Shown: positions 34,670 to 43,378 of the stretch, in pieces
Numbering within the stretch: the first letter of the stretch is position 1
How the letters are laid out: each line of letters starts with the position of its first letter
From: Noviherbaspirillum autotrophicum
GTDB lineage: Bacteria > Pseudomonadota > Gammaproteobacteria > Burkholderiales > Burkholderiaceae_D
Assembly (NCBI RefSeq): GCF_000818395.1
Contig: NZ_JWJG01000028.1
Coordinates: 1,614,222-1,678,221 of the forward strand
Direction of reading: 5' to 3'
DNA length: 64,000 nucleotides
Notes under the pieces: model-generated
Database searches by the model: none
What the model was told of the DNA's origin: nothing
The model's input: only the letters and a program-made list of their open reading frames with translations
Program-made: the position numbers and the translations under genes

Positions 34670-36919
34670 ATGAAATTCCGCTTCCCGATCGTCATCATTG
34701 ACGAAGACTTCCGCTCCGAAAACACCTCCGGCCTGGGCATCCGCGCGCTGGCGCAAGCCATGGAAAACGAAGGCATGGAAGTCGTGGGTGTGACCAGCTA
34801 CGGCGACCTGTCGCAGTTCGCGCAGCAGCAGTCGCGCGCCTCGGCCTTCATCCTGTCGATCGACGACGAGGAATTCGGTGGCGGCTCGTCCGAAGAAACC
34901 GATTTCGCGCTCAAGTCGCTGCGCGCCTTTGTCAACGAAATCCGCCACAAGAACGCCGACATCCCGATCTACCTGTACGGCGAAACGCGCACTTCGCGCC
35001 ACATCCCGAACGATATCCTGCGCGAGCTGCACGGCTTCATCCACATGTTCGAGGACACGCCGGAGTTCGTCGCGCGCCACATCATCCGCGAGGCCAAATC
35101 CTACCTCGACAGCCTGGCGCCGCCGTTCTTCCGCGCGCTGGTGCATTACGCACAGGACGGCTCGTACTCCTGGCACTGCCCGGGCCACTCGGGCGGCGTG
35201 GCTTTCCTGAAGTCGCCGATCGGCCAGATGTTCCACCAGTTCTTCGGCGAGAACATGCTGCGCGCCGACGTCTGCAACGCGGTGGAAGAGCTTGGCCAGC
35301 TGCTCGACCATACCGGCCCGGTCGCGGCGTCCGAACGCAATGCGGCACGCATCTTCAATGCCGACCACTGCTATTTCGTCACCAACGGCACCTCGACGTC
35401 GAACAAGATGGTGTGGCACTCGACCGTCGGCCCCGGCGACATCGTTGTCGTGGACCGCAACTGCCACAAGTCGATCCTGCATTCGATCATCATGACCGGC
35501 GCGATTCCTGTGTTCCTGATGCCGACGCGGAACCACCTCGGCATCATCGGCCCGATCCCGCTGGAAGAGTTCACGTACGAGAACATCCAGAAGAAGATCG
35601 AAGCAAACCCGTTCGCGCGCGAAGCGAAGAACAAGAAGCCGCGCATTCTGACCATCACGCAGTCGACCTATGACGGCGTGCTGTACAACGTCGAGACCAT
35701 CAAGCAGATGTTGGACGGGAAGATCGACACGCTGCACTTCGACGAAGCGTGGCTGCCGCACGCGACCTTCCACGAGTTCTACAAGGACATGCACGCGATC
35801 GGCAAGGACCGCCCGCGCGCCAAGGAATCGCTGATCTTCTCGACCCAGTCGACCCACAAGCTGCTGGCCGGCCTGTCGCAGGCATCCCAGATCCTTGTGC
35901 GCGACTCGGAAAAGGTGAAGCTCGACCAAGACACCTTCAACGAAGCCTACCTGATGCACACCTCGACCTCGCCGCAGTACGCGATCATCGCGTCGTGCGA
36001 CGTGGCCGCCGCGATGATGGAGCCGCCGGGCGGCACCGCCCTGGTCGAAGAAAGCATTCTGGAAGCGCTCGACTTCCGCCGCGCGATGAAGAAGGTAGAC
36101 GAAGAGTGGGGCCAGGACTGGTGGTTCCAAGTCTGGGGCCCGGACAGTTTCGCCGAAAACGGCGTTGGCTCGCGCGAAGACTGGATGATTCGCGCCGAGG
36201 ACGAATGGCACGGCTTCGGCAAGCTGGCGCCGAACTTCAACATGCTGGACCCGATCAAGGCGACCATCGTCACGCCGGGCCTGTCGCTCAACGGCCAGTT
36301 CGGCGACACCGGCATTCCGGCGTCGATCGTCACCAAATATCTGGCCGAGCACGGCGTGATCGTGGAAAAGGCCGGCCTGTATTCGTTCTTCATCATGTTC
36401 ACCATCGGCATCACCAAGGGCCGCTGGAACACGCTGGTGACCGCGCTGCAGCAGTTCAAGGACGACTACGACAAGAACCAGCCGATCTGGCGCATCCTGC
36501 CGGAGTTCGCCGCCGCCAATCCGCGCTACGAGCGCGTGGGCCTGCGCGAACTGTGCCACCAGATCCACGACATGTACAAGGCCTACGACGTGGCGCGCCT
36601 GACCACCGAGATGTATTTGTCCGACATGCAGCCGGCGATGAAACCATCGGACGCATTCGCCAAGATGGCGCACCGCGAGATCGAGCGCGTCGCGATCGAC
36701 GAGCTGGAAGGCCGCGTCACGGCAATCCTGCTGACGCCCTACCCACCAGGCATTCCGCTGTTGATTCCGGGCGAGCGCTTCAACAAGACGATCGTCGACT
36801 ATCTGAAGTTTGCGCGTGACTTCAACGAGAAATTCCCGGGCTTCGAAACCGACGTGCACGGGCTGGTCACGCAGGATGTCGGCGGACGGCGAGGCTATTA
36901 CGTGGATTGCGTCAAGTAA
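34670..36919 (+). CDS. PLP-dependent arginine/lysine/ornithine decarboxylase
   Basis: A large fold-III-named, AAT-superfamily Orn/Lys/Arg decarboxylase of 749 aa. An N-terminal wing (receiver-like) domain covers about residues 1-130 (FPIVIIDEDF and on). A PLP-binding major domain follows, with the Schiff-base lysine at about Lys397 in QSTHKLLAGLSQAS, the cofactor motif FDEAWLPHA and HCPGHSGG. A C-terminal domain extends to residue 749. The sequence resembles AdiA/LdcC more than SpeC around the lysine, but the amino-acid specificity cannot be fixed by eye. The start at 34670 has GGAG at 6 nt; homology starts at MKFRFPIVI. Confidence 0.9.
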   Translation: MKFRFPIVIIDEDFRSENTSGLGIRALAQAMENEGMEVVGVTSYGDLSQFAQQQSRASAFILSIDDEEFGGGSSEETDFALKSLRAFVNEIRHKNADIPIYLYGETRTSRHIPNDILRELHGFIHMFEDTPEFVARHIIREAKSYLDSLAPPFFRALVHYAQDGSYSWHCPGHSGGVAFLKSPIGQMFHQFFGENMLRADVCNAVEELGQLLDHTGPVAASERNAARIFNADHCYFVTNGTSTSNKMVWHSTVGPGDIVVVDRNCHKSILHSIIMTGAIPVFLMPTRNHLGIIGPIPLEEFTYENIQKKIEANPFAREAKNKKPRILTITQSTYDGVLYNVETIKQMLDGKIDTLHFDEAWLPHATFHEFYKDMHAIGKDRPRAKESLIFSTQSTHKLLAGLSQASQILVRDSEKVKLDQDTFNEAYLMHTSTSPQYAIIASCDVAAAMMEPPGGTALVEESILEALDFRRAMKKVDEEWGQDWWFQVWGPDSFAENGVGSREDWMIRAEDEWHGFGKLAPNFNMLDPIKATIVTPGLSLNGQFGDTGIPASIVTKYLAEHGVIVEKAGLYSFFIMFTIGITKGRWNTLVTALQQFKDDYDKNQPIWRILPEFAAANPRYERVGLRELCHQIHDMYKAYDVARLTTEMYLSDMQPAMKPSDAFAKMAHREIERVAIDELEGRVTAILLTPYPPGIPLLIPGERFNKTIVDYLKFARDFNEKFPGFETDVHGLVTQDVGGRRGYYVDCVK

Positions 36920-36936
36920 GCCAGCCACGCATCCAG

Positions 36937-36965
36937 AAAAAAGGCGGGCGCATCTGTCGCCCGCC
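36937..36965 (-). terminator. strong minus-strand terminator
   Basis: GGCGGGCG (36943-36950) pairs with CGCCCGCC (36958-36965). Read on the minus strand it is followed by T6 (36942-36937). On the plus strand there is no T-run, so it is best placed to end a minus-strand transcript such as the 37038-37223 gene, although it also follows the decarboxylase. Confidence 0.7.
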
Positions 36966-37037
36966 TGTTCACCGCCTGTTAATCACGCAGGCATCCCTGC
37001 GCATAAATTTTTCTCGATCTGGAAATGGCAAGCCGGA

Positions 37038-37223
37038 TCAGCCGGCATCCTTGCCGCTGTCGCTCGCATTGCCGTCGCCCGTGGGCAACGTCTGGCTTGC
37101 GTTTTGAGTGGCGCGGCGGTCCGGGCCATTGCGCGGCTGGGCACGGCGTTCGGCAATGCGGCGCTCGCGGAATTTATTCAAGTCGTAGCTGGCTGCCTCA
37201 AAGAGATTTTCCGGTCGCGTCAT
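37038..37223 (-). CDS. small basic protein, 61 aa, unknown
   Basis: A minus-strand ORF from the ATG at 37223, preceded by GGGCGG at 6 nt, and followed after about 70 bp by a strong terminator in the same direction. The peptide has an amphipathic, Arg-rich N-terminal half (RPENLFEAASYDLNKFRERR) and a polar Gly/Asp/Ser-rich tail. Its composition suggests a soluble regulatory or nucleic-acid-binding peptide, but no family is recognised. Confidence 0.5.
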   Translation of the reverse strand: MTRPENLFEAASYDLNKFRERRIAERRAQPRNGPDRRATQNASQTLPTGDGNASDSGKDAG

Positions 37224-37535
37224 GGTTTACCGCCCAATTGTGTTTAGAAGTAGAAACTTCGCGCAAGTCTAAGGCGGTGCGCATAAACGTATTTGATTTT
37301 TCTCAAGCAGCATTACTTTCTCAAGAAAACTCCCCTCCGGCCATTGAAGGCAAAGCCGTGCTGTCCAATTGTCAGCGGAGTGAAACGCTTGCGCTTGCCT
37401 CTTCCCAAGTTTGGAGGCTAGTCTGCTGCTTTTCTGGGAGGAAGCTATCCCGCTTGAGCCAGGCTGGTGACTGGGCGTCCGCACGTCGGACTGCATTGGG
37501 CATCACGGCGCGCCGACAATCCCAAATTAAGATGC
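37224..37535. other. intergenic DNA without a supported gene
   Basis: About 310 bp between the small basic gene and the secreted-protein gene. It has two direct copies of TTTCTCAAG (near 37303 and 37316). Open frames here have no plausible ribosome sites, and I see nothing else. Confidence 0.4.
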
Positions 37536-37988
37536 TTAGCGGGCAACACTAATTTTCATCATTACGGGAAAACCTGGGCGGCCGGGATAAGCAGGAGGTT
37601 TCGGATAACGCGCAGACGCAAAACCGCTGGCGAAACACTGTCCGATAGCGTTATCAGGTTTCACCTCGACCGCCGCGGCCCGTCCGTCTGCCTCAATATC
37701 GGCAATCAGCACGACCGACTTCTGCTCCGGCGCTGGCGCAATCGCGCGGCAAGCGCGCATCGTACGAGCCAGATGGCGTCCGCTCCTGCGAATCATCGCC
37801 GTCTTATACGTTCTGAAACGCTCATCCGCTTCCACATCCCTGGCTAGTTGCACCCGCACATCAAATGGAGCAGGCAAAGCGGGAGCTTCCGCATGGACCG
37901 ATACGGCAAACAAAGCGAACAACAGTGGGATGGTACGTTTCACGGCGACAGAGAAACGCGATTCACTGTGAGGGATAAGACGCGTCAT
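37536..37988 (-). CDS. small secreted protein, TonB C-terminal-like, unknown
   Basis: A 150-aa frame with a signal peptide (core TIPLLFALFAVSVHA). A GTG at 37943 would give an ideal short n-region (VKRTIPLL), while the ATG at 37988 adds 15 residues; neither has a good ribosome site. The C-terminal half (IADIEADGRAAAVEVKPDN followed by CFASGFASARYPKPP) resembles the beta-strand pattern of TonB C-terminal or AgmX-type domains, with two cysteines. The role is unknown. It probably shares a transcript with the next upstream gene (38004-38603). Confidence 0.6.
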   Translation of the reverse strand: MTRLIPHSESRFSVAVKRTIPLLFALFAVSVHAEAPALPAPFDVRVQLARDVEADERFRTYKTAMIRRSGRHLARTMRACRAIAPAPEQKSVVLIADIEADGRAAAVEVKPDNAIGQCFASGFASARYPKPPAYPGRPGFPVMMKISVAR

Positions 37989-38003
37989 ATGTCGATGGGT
38001 GAG

Positions 38004-38603
38004 TTAATACGCATAACCAACTGCCAGACCGCCGCCCCAGCCCGGATTGCTGTCAGCCAGGCCTTTCGTCACATAGGTTTGTGTTTTCCAGGCTTTATCG
38101 ACCTTGTGCACATAACATGCAGTCACTTCCGGCGAGGCCAAGCGAGATTTCTTGCCGCAACCAAATGCGATACCCGGATTGTCGCCCGCTTCCTGTCTGA
38201 CGCCCTGGTCTATAGGCAACGGGAGCGCAGGCGGCATTGCGGATATCCCATTTCCCCACGCCGACCCCAATCCCTGGCTGCCATTTTCCAGAGCAAGGCG
38301 GCGCTCCCTGCCAAATGACAGACTCCCGTACTTGAAAGCGAGGTTCGCCGGATCACTGGACAAGCTGTAGCTTGTTATCTTGCCTTTCCGGAATTTTTCA
38401 TGGCGCCTGTGCTTTTCCGGCGCACGAAAGATACCCTTCACGTTGTTCAGTGGCCGCTGCCTGCTCTCATGCGCCCTCGACAAAGGTAAGCCGGCCGGTA
38501 CGCTCGGCGCGATGGTCAAATCCATGCCAAATGCCGTCCCTGCGTCAGACATGACCAGGCTTGATATGAACAGGACTAGCAGTACAGTTCGCTTGATCGC
38601 CAT
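38004..38603 (-). CDS. secreted protein of unknown function, 199 aa
   Basis: A signal peptide (MAIKRTVLLVLFISSLVMS, cleavage about residue 22-26) precedes a mature part with no family I can name. The middle is basic (RQRPLNNVKGIFRAPEKH) and four short segments are Gly/Ser-rich. Two cysteines (FGCGKKS, TACYVH) may form a disulfide, and the end is GGLAVGYAY. The start at 38603 is chosen because the signal peptide begins there; the frame is open to 38711 but without support. The ribosome site is weak. It lies 15 bp upstream of the other secreted-protein gene. Confidence 0.55.
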   Translation of the reverse strand: MAIKRTVLLVLFISSLVMSDAGTAFGMDLTIAPSVPAGLPLSRAHESRQRPLNNVKGIFRAPEKHRRHEKFRKGKITSYSLSSDPANLAFKYGSLSFGRERRLALENGSQGLGSAWGNGISAMPPALPLPIDQGVRQEAGDNPGIAFGCGKKSRLASPEVTACYVHKVDKAWKTQTYVTKGLADSNPGWGGGLAVGYAY

Positions 38604-38703
38604 AACAAACTTGCAACGTGGTAATTTTTTGTAAGCGTGAGGAACTCCGAGGACACCAACATAGAGGAGTTTTATCTTTGTTGCTGTAAGGAAAGGTAAC
38701 AGG

Positions 38704-38741
38704 CGTTGCACCGAGGGGAAAGATCGTTCGCCGGTGCAACG
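38704..38741. repeat. perfect 10-bp inverted repeat in the intergenic region
   Basis: CGTTGCACCG (38704-38713) and CGGTGCAACG (38732-38741) are exact reverse complements around an 18-bp spacer. It could be an operator or the stem of an RNA hairpin; there is no T-run after it. Confidence 0.55.
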
Positions 38742-38882
38742 ATGAAGAGAAAAAGACTGCTTTCAGGCACGCTTATCGGTCATTCGCACGCGCAGCGCAG
38801 ATGGTGTAACGCCTGTGGTTTGTGCGGAATCAGGCATGCGTAATTCATGCTACGCTTACCACTTTCGATACTAAAGGATCCT

Positions 38883-39518
38883 ATGATTTCAGCACTACAA
38901 GCACTCGATGAACTGCGTAACGGAAATCGCCGTTTCGTTTCAGATATCCGCAACTCCAACGCATTGCCTACCCATGCGCGAAGCACTTCGCTGCCGATCG
39001 GACAGGAGCCGCTCGCCATCATCCTCGGCTGTTCCGATGCGCGCGTGCCGGCTGAAATCGTGTTCGACCAGGGGCTGGGCGATCTGTTCGTGATCCGGGT
39101 GGCGGGCAATATCGTGGCGCCGTCCCAGATCGGTAGCGTCGAGTTTGCAGTCGAGCGCTTCGGCACGCGCCTCGTCGTGGTGCTTGGCCACAGTCAATGC
39201 GGCGCGATTCATGCAACGCTGGAAGAATTGCAGCGTCCGACGGAAAACCAGTCGCGCAACCTGCGCTCGATCGTCAATCGCGTGCGGCCTTCTGTAGAGG
39301 GCTTGCTCGAGACGGAATTGAAAAACGACTTCGACGCGCTCGTGCACCACGCGGTACGCGCCAATATCCGTGCATCTGCCAATCAGTTACGGCACGGGTC
39401 GGAAATCCTAGAAACACTGATTGAAAAAGACGGCTTGCTTGTCGTTGGTGCAGAATATTCCCTGGAAACGGGTGTCGTCGATTTCTTCGATGTTCAGCCC
39501 ACGACATCGAACGGTTAA
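38883..39518 (+). CDS. beta-class carbonic anhydrase
   Basis: It interconverts CO2 and bicarbonate. The 211-aa protein has the zinc and catalytic motifs CSDARVPAE (Cys, Asp-Arg dyad) and GHSQCGAI (His, Cys). The AGNIV segment is typical of the bacterial beta class. The start at 38883 follows AAGGA at 5 nt. No signal peptide is visible, so it is cytoplasmic, and it stands alone between two intergenic regions. Confidence 0.93.
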   Translation: MISALQALDELRNGNRRFVSDIRNSNALPTHARSTSLPIGQEPLAIILGCSDARVPAEIVFDQGLGDLFVIRVAGNIVAPSQIGSVEFAVERFGTRLVVVLGHSQCGAIHATLEELQRPTENQSRNLRSIVNRVRPSVEGLLETELKNDFDALVHHAVRANIRASANQLRHGSEILETLIEKDGLLVVGAEYSLETGVVDFFDVQPTTSNG

Positions 39519-39527
39519 GCCTGGAGT

Positions 39528-39548
39528 GGCGGGCATCAGGTTCCCGCC
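39528..39548 (+). terminator. weak hairpin after carbonic anhydrase
   Basis: GGCGGG (39528-39533) pairs with CCCGCC (39543-39548) around a 9-nt loop, with only a short TT after it. Confidence 0.35.
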
Positions 39549-39644
39549 TTGCTCGTTCCCATCTCCCCCACTTCTATAATCAGCCTGCTCCGCACATACT
39601 GATTGAACTATTGATTAAATGACAATTTCAGCGTAGTTTTCGAT

Positions 39645-39806
39645 ATGTCATTTACATTTAGCAACAACTCTATCAATGCGGAAACATTATCTGACAATGT
39701 TTCCATGCATCATTGTTTGCATGCAGGAAATTATCAAACAGATCAATTAGTTTTCTCCCGTCTCCATCGTGAGGGCTACTTCTCCGCAAGGAGAAGCTTG
39801 GGTTAG
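39645..39806 (+). CDS. possible 53-aa ORF within the hairpin-rich region
   Basis: An ATG-to-TAG frame with an unbiased, polar composition (MSFTFSNNSINAETLSDNV at the start, ending SARRSLG). It has no Shine-Dalgarno, and its codons cross three perfect hairpins, so an RNA role for the region is at least as likely. Confidence 0.2.
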   Translation: MSFTFSNNSINAETLSDNVSMHHCLHAGNYQTDQLVFSRLHREGYFSARRSLG

Positions 39807-39861
39807 TGGCAGTGTGTATGCAGTACTTTGCGGTACCGCAGACACTCTACCCCTTACCTCT

Positions 39862-39896
39862 CCCCTCTCCCCCGCAAAGGGAGAGGGGATTTTTTT
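39862..39896 (+). terminator. very strong Rho-independent terminator
   Basis: CCCCTCTCCC (39862-39871) pairs perfectly with GGGAGAGGGG (39879-39888), then A and T7. The T-run exists only on the plus strand, so it ends a plus-strand transcript, although the nearest called plus gene ends about 340 bp earlier. Confidence 0.85.
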
Positions 39897-40016
39897 GCAT
39901 TTGCATGGGACCGCGCCGGCGCATGCCGGGAGACGGAGAGCCGGGCGAGGCTGTCGACCACGACGGCACCTGCTTCTACAGAGAATGCGCAACGGTTGCG
40001 CAGCCGCTCACTGGCA

Positions 40017-40583
40017 TCAAGTCTTCGGCAGTGTCACGCCATGCTGTCCCTGATACTTGCCACCGCGATCCTTGTACGATGTTTCGCACACTTCGTCGCT
40101 CTCGAAAAACAGCACTTGCGCGCAGCCTTCGCCAGCATAAATCTTCGCCGGCAGCGGCGTGGTGTTCGAGAATTCGAGCGTCACATAGCCTTCCCATTCC
40201 GGCTCGAACGGAGTCACGTTGACGATGATGCCGCAGCGCGCATAGGTCGATTTTCCGAGGCAAATCGTGAGCACGGTGCGCGGGATGCGGAAATACTCCA
40301 TGGTGCGCGCCAGCGCGAACGAATTGGGCGGAATGATGCAGACGTCACCCTTGAAATCCACGAAGGACTTCTCGTCGAAATTCTTCGGGTCGACGATGGT
40401 GCTGTTGATATTGGTGAAAATCTTGAATTCGTCGGCGCAGCGGATATCGTAGCCGTAGGACGAGGTGCCGTAGCTGACGATCTTGTGGCCGTCGACGTGG
40501 CGCACCTGGCCGGACTCGAACGGCTCGATCATGCCGTGCTCCTGCGCCATGCGGCGGATCCATTTATCGGATTTAATGCTCAT
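40017..40583 (-). CDS. dcd: dCTP deaminase
   Basis: It deaminates dCTP to dUTP, feeding dUMP to thymidylate synthase. The 188-aa protein shows the family features: [18 protein letters not shown] at the start, the [16 protein letters not shown] segment, [20 protein letters not shown] and the glutamate-containing [17 protein letters not shown] active-site region. The start at 40583 follows homology; the frame to 40697 is not used. Confidence 0.96.
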   Translation of the reverse strand: MSIKSDKWIRRMAQEHGMIEPFESGQVRHVDGHKIVSYGTSSYGYDIRCADEFKIFTNINSTIVDPKNFDEKSFVDFKGDVCIIPPNSFALARTMEYFRIPRTVLTICLGKSTYARCGIIVNVTPFEPEWEGYVTLEFSNTTPLPAKIYAGEGCAQVLFFESDEVCETSYKDRGGKYQGQHGVTLPKT

Positions 40584-40768
40584 GATGTTTGCGGTGGGAT
40601 GGGTGGACTGGCCGCGCAGCGGGAAAAAGCGCCTGGTGCGCGCTTCGCCGCTCACGCGAATTCCCGCGATTTTACGCGAAAACAACGTCCAAACCACTAT
40701 CCGGAATGGCTATTTTGCCGCCTACCACGTGCTTTCCCGGCATCGCGAAGGAAGGCCGGAGGCTGCAG

Positions 40769-42091
40769 TCAGGCCACGTGCGCCGCCGCCTCGATGTAAT
40801 GCGCGCCCGGCGTGTAAAAGGCCGACGCCTGCCTCATGTATTGCTGTTGCACGCATTCGCTGTACGCCTCCTTCAGCAGCAGCGGATTATGCAGCAGCTT
40901 GTCCTTCCATTCGCCGAGCCGTACCTGCTGCCGGATCAAGGCGCGCAGGATGCCGGCATGCTCGTTCAATCCAACGGCGTTGCAGCCGATAAGTACATCG
41001 CGTCTGAATTCGAGCCGCAGATACTTGAAGTTGCCGCTATCGGAGAATTCAACCCACTGCCCGCCGCGCACGCCCTGCCACTGGCCGAAAGATGATGAAA
41101 TCAGGCCCATCGTATCGAGCACGTCGATCTGCCGCACACTGCGCTGGAATGCGTGCTTGCCCGTCATGTTCAGTGCCGCGCAGTAGGCCTGGTCGGCGGC
41201 ATTGGGCTGCACCCCCGATATGAAGCTGCGTCCAGTTTCAGAATCAAAAGTCTCCGCACAATCGCCGGCCGCATACACGCCCGGCATGCTGGTCTGCATC
41301 GAGGCATCGACTACCACCCCCTGCAGGCACTTGATTCCGCTGCCCTTGAGGAAGCCGATGTTCGGTTCGCTGCCGACCGAATAGACGATCAAATCCGCCT
41401 GCAGCTGCTCGCCACTCGACAACCGCACCATGCGCGGGGAGTCGTTGTCCCATGCGTCGCTGCCGATGCCAATCACACGCGTCGAGGTGTACACCCTGAT
41501 GCCTTTTCTCTCGCACCATAGTCTGACCATCTCCCCGGCGGACTTGCCCATCATGTTGGGCAGCATGCGGTCGCGCTTCTCGACCACGGCCAGATGGACG
41601 CCGCGCGCTGCCAGCGCCTCCATGACGATGCAACCGATGAAGCCGGCGCCGATCAGCACCACGCGCGACCTCGGCTGCGCCAGTTGCATGATGGCGCGGG
41701 CATCGTCAAGCGTCCAGCACGCGTGCACGCCGGGGAATTCGATGCCCGGGATCGCCGGGGCCCTCGGCGAAGCGCCGGTCGCAATCAACAGCCGATCAAA
41801 GTCGATCACGCTGCCGTCGTCCATCTTCACGGTGCGCGTCCTGCTGCTGACATGGTCGGCGCGGGCGGTCTTCTGCTGGATGCGCAGGCGTGAAAAATAA
41901 TCCTTTTCGCGGCGCAGGTAGGTGCCGCCTTCATGCAGCTGCCCGCTCAGCAGATGCGGAATCGACATGCGGGAATACGGCGGTTGCGGCTCATCGCCGA
42001 TCAGGAGGATGTCGTCCGAAGGCGCATGCTTGCGGATGGTTTCGGCCGCAATCACGCCAGCCGGGCCGTTGCCGATGATGACGTGTTTCAT
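40769..42091 (-). CDS. FAD-dependent NAD(P)H oxidoreductase (pyridine nucleotide-disulfide family)
   Basis: A 440-aa flavoprotein with an N-terminal FAD motif (IIGNGPAGVIAAETI), the ATGASPRAPAIPG loop, a second nucleotide motif for NAD(P)H (VLIGAGFIGCIVMEALA) and the C-terminal FAD motif GVYAAGDCAE. It belongs to the group of nitrite-reductase-, rubredoxin- and ferredoxin-reductase-like enzymes, but lacks the redox-active CxxxxC of disulfide reductases. The acceptor is unknown. The start at 42091 is where homology begins. It lies near an XdhC-like gene, and both may serve a redox or molybdo-enzyme pathway. Confidence 0.85.
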   Translation of the reverse strand: MKHVIIGNGPAGVIAAETIRKHAPSDDILLIGDEPQPPYSRMSIPHLLSGQLHEGGTYLRREKDYFSRLRIQQKTARADHVSSRTRTVKMDDGSVIDFDRLLIATGASPRAPAIPGIEFPGVHACWTLDDARAIMQLAQPRSRVVLIGAGFIGCIVMEALAARGVHLAVVEKRDRMLPNMMGKSAGEMVRLWCERKGIRVYTSTRVIGIGSDAWDNDSPRMVRLSSGEQLQADLIVYSVGSEPNIGFLKGSGIKCLQGVVVDASMQTSMPGVYAAGDCAETFDSETGRSFISGVQPNAADQAYCAALNMTGKHAFQRSVRQIDVLDTMGLISSSFGQWQGVRGGQWVEFSDSGNFKYLRLEFRRDVLIGCNAVGLNEHAGILRALIRQQVRLGEWKDKLLHNPLLLKEAYSECVQQQYMRQASAFYTPGAHYIEAAAHVA

Positions 42092-42287
42092 CCCGCCGCT
42101 CCCGACCGTGCCGCCGCGCCGCATGCCTCAGAACAGATCGCCAACGATTTTTGCATTACCCCTCCCGTGGATCAGGCTTTACAAAAACCCACTATATCGA
42201 CGGTCAAATATTGTCAATTGAATAATATCAAGGGTGATGTCCCACCCTTCTGTTCTTGCGCAGGCAACTCTGGCAATCGCTCAGCTA

Positions 42288-43307
42288 TCAGCCGATGCCG
42301 CAGTAACGATCGCCGGCTGGCTGACCGCTAGACTTGCCATGGGCGACTGACGCGTCGGCAGGAAGCGCGATACCGTTCTTCACTGCGGTCATTTCTGCGA
42401 GGATCGAGATGGCGATCTCGGCGGGCGTTCGGCTGCCTATATAAATGCCGACCGGGCCGCGTAGTCTGGCAATCTGCGCATCGCTCAGGTCGAACAGCCG
42501 GAGTCGCTCGCGCCGCCGGGCATTGTTCGCACGCGAGCCGATGGCGCCGACATAGAAAGCGTCCGAGCGCAATGCTTCCATCAGCGCCAGGTCGTCCAGC
42601 TTGGGATCGTGGGTGAGCGCGACGACGGAACTGCGGCTGTCGAGCCGCATGTCCGCAACCACATCGTCCGGCATCTCCTGGCGCATGTCCACGCCCGCCT
42701 GCTCCCAGCCATCGCGGTATTCCTCGCGCGGGTCGCAGACTGTCACGTGATAATCCATGCCGACAGCAATTTGGGCGAGAAAACGCGACAGCTGTCCGGC
42801 GCCGATGATCAGCAGGCGCCAGCGCGGGCCGTGTATCGTGGTCAGCGCGGCTTCGGATAACTGCAGGATCATGCCGGCTGCAGCCGGTCCCAGAGCCACC
42901 TCACCGGTGGCAATATCGAGCCGTCGCGCCACCAGCTCGTGCCGGGCCAGCCGGTCGAGCAGCTCATCGATCCGGCTGGCGCCGGAAAGCGGTTCGATCG
43001 CCAGTTGGATAGTGCCACCGCACGGCAGGCCGAAGCGGTGCGCCTGGTCGGCCGTAATGCCGTAAGTGACGATTTCCGGCTTCGATCGGTTCATGCCGTT
43101 GCTGCGAATATGCGCGATCAGGTCGTCTTCCACGCAGCCCCCGGAAACCGAGCCGACCACGCGCCCATCATCGCGGATGGCAAGGGTTGCGCCGGCCGGG
43201 CGCGGGCTGGAGCCCCAAGTCTTGATGACGGTGACCAGTTCGCAGCGATGGCCGTCGCTGAGCCATTCGCTGCAGGTTTTCAAGACTTCGAGGTCGATGC
43301 TGTTCAT
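42288..43307 (-). CDS. XdhC/CoxF family protein
   Basis: A 339-aa member of the XdhC family, which helps to insert sulfurated molybdenum cofactor into xanthine dehydrogenase-type enzymes. The N-terminal XdhC domain contains the conserved GSVSGGCVEDD with its cysteine and the CGGTIQL motif. The C-terminal Rossmann domain has LLIIGAGQLSRFLAQ, VALTHDPKLDD, YVGAIGSRANNA and the closing IGSRTPAEIAISILAEMTA. No xanthine dehydrogenase or CO dehydrogenase gene lies within the window, so its client enzyme is unknown. Confidence 0.88.
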   Translation of the reverse strand: MNSIDLEVLKTCSEWLSDGHRCELVTVIKTWGSSPRPAGATLAIRDDGRVVGSVSGGCVEDDLIAHIRSNGMNRSKPEIVTYGITADQAHRFGLPCGGTIQLAIEPLSGASRIDELLDRLARHELVARRLDIATGEVALGPAAAGMILQLSEAALTTIHGPRWRLLIIGAGQLSRFLAQIAVGMDYHVTVCDPREEYRDGWEQAGVDMRQEMPDDVVADMRLDSRSSVVALTHDPKLDDLALMEALRSDAFYVGAIGSRANNARRRERLRLFDLSDAQIARLRGPVGIYIGSRTPAEIAISILAEMTAVKNGIALPADASVAHGKSSGQPAGDRYCGIG

Positions 43308-43378
43308 GGGCGCGCTGTGAAGATCGTGGATGCACTACTATGCCACGCTCTCCGGAGACGATGTTTATCGCCGTCAAT

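Larger units (their letters stand above)
39587..39896 (+). ncRNA. candidate structured RNA with several perfect hairpins
   Basis: A perfect TATAAT (39575-39580) would start a transcript at about 39587, and a very strong terminator ends it at 39896. Between them lie four perfect stems: AAATGACA/TGTCATTT (39617-39653), GAAACATT/AATGTTTC (39681-39703), CATGCA/TGCATG (39704-39723) and CTTCTCC-GCAA-GGAGAAG (39779-39796, a GNRA loop). The first part is markedly AT-rich compared with the flanks. The -35 is weak (TTGCTC at a 20-bp spacer). A 53-codon ORF (39645-39806) overlaps it without a ribosome site. No known RNA family is recognised. Confidence 0.4.

Noticed and set aside
34523-36928. 801-codon antisense frame opposite the decarboxylase
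   Set aside because: Composition (Val/Arg/His-rich, no motifs) is that of a complementary-strand shadow of strongly GC3-biased codons; the plus-strand gene is fully explained.
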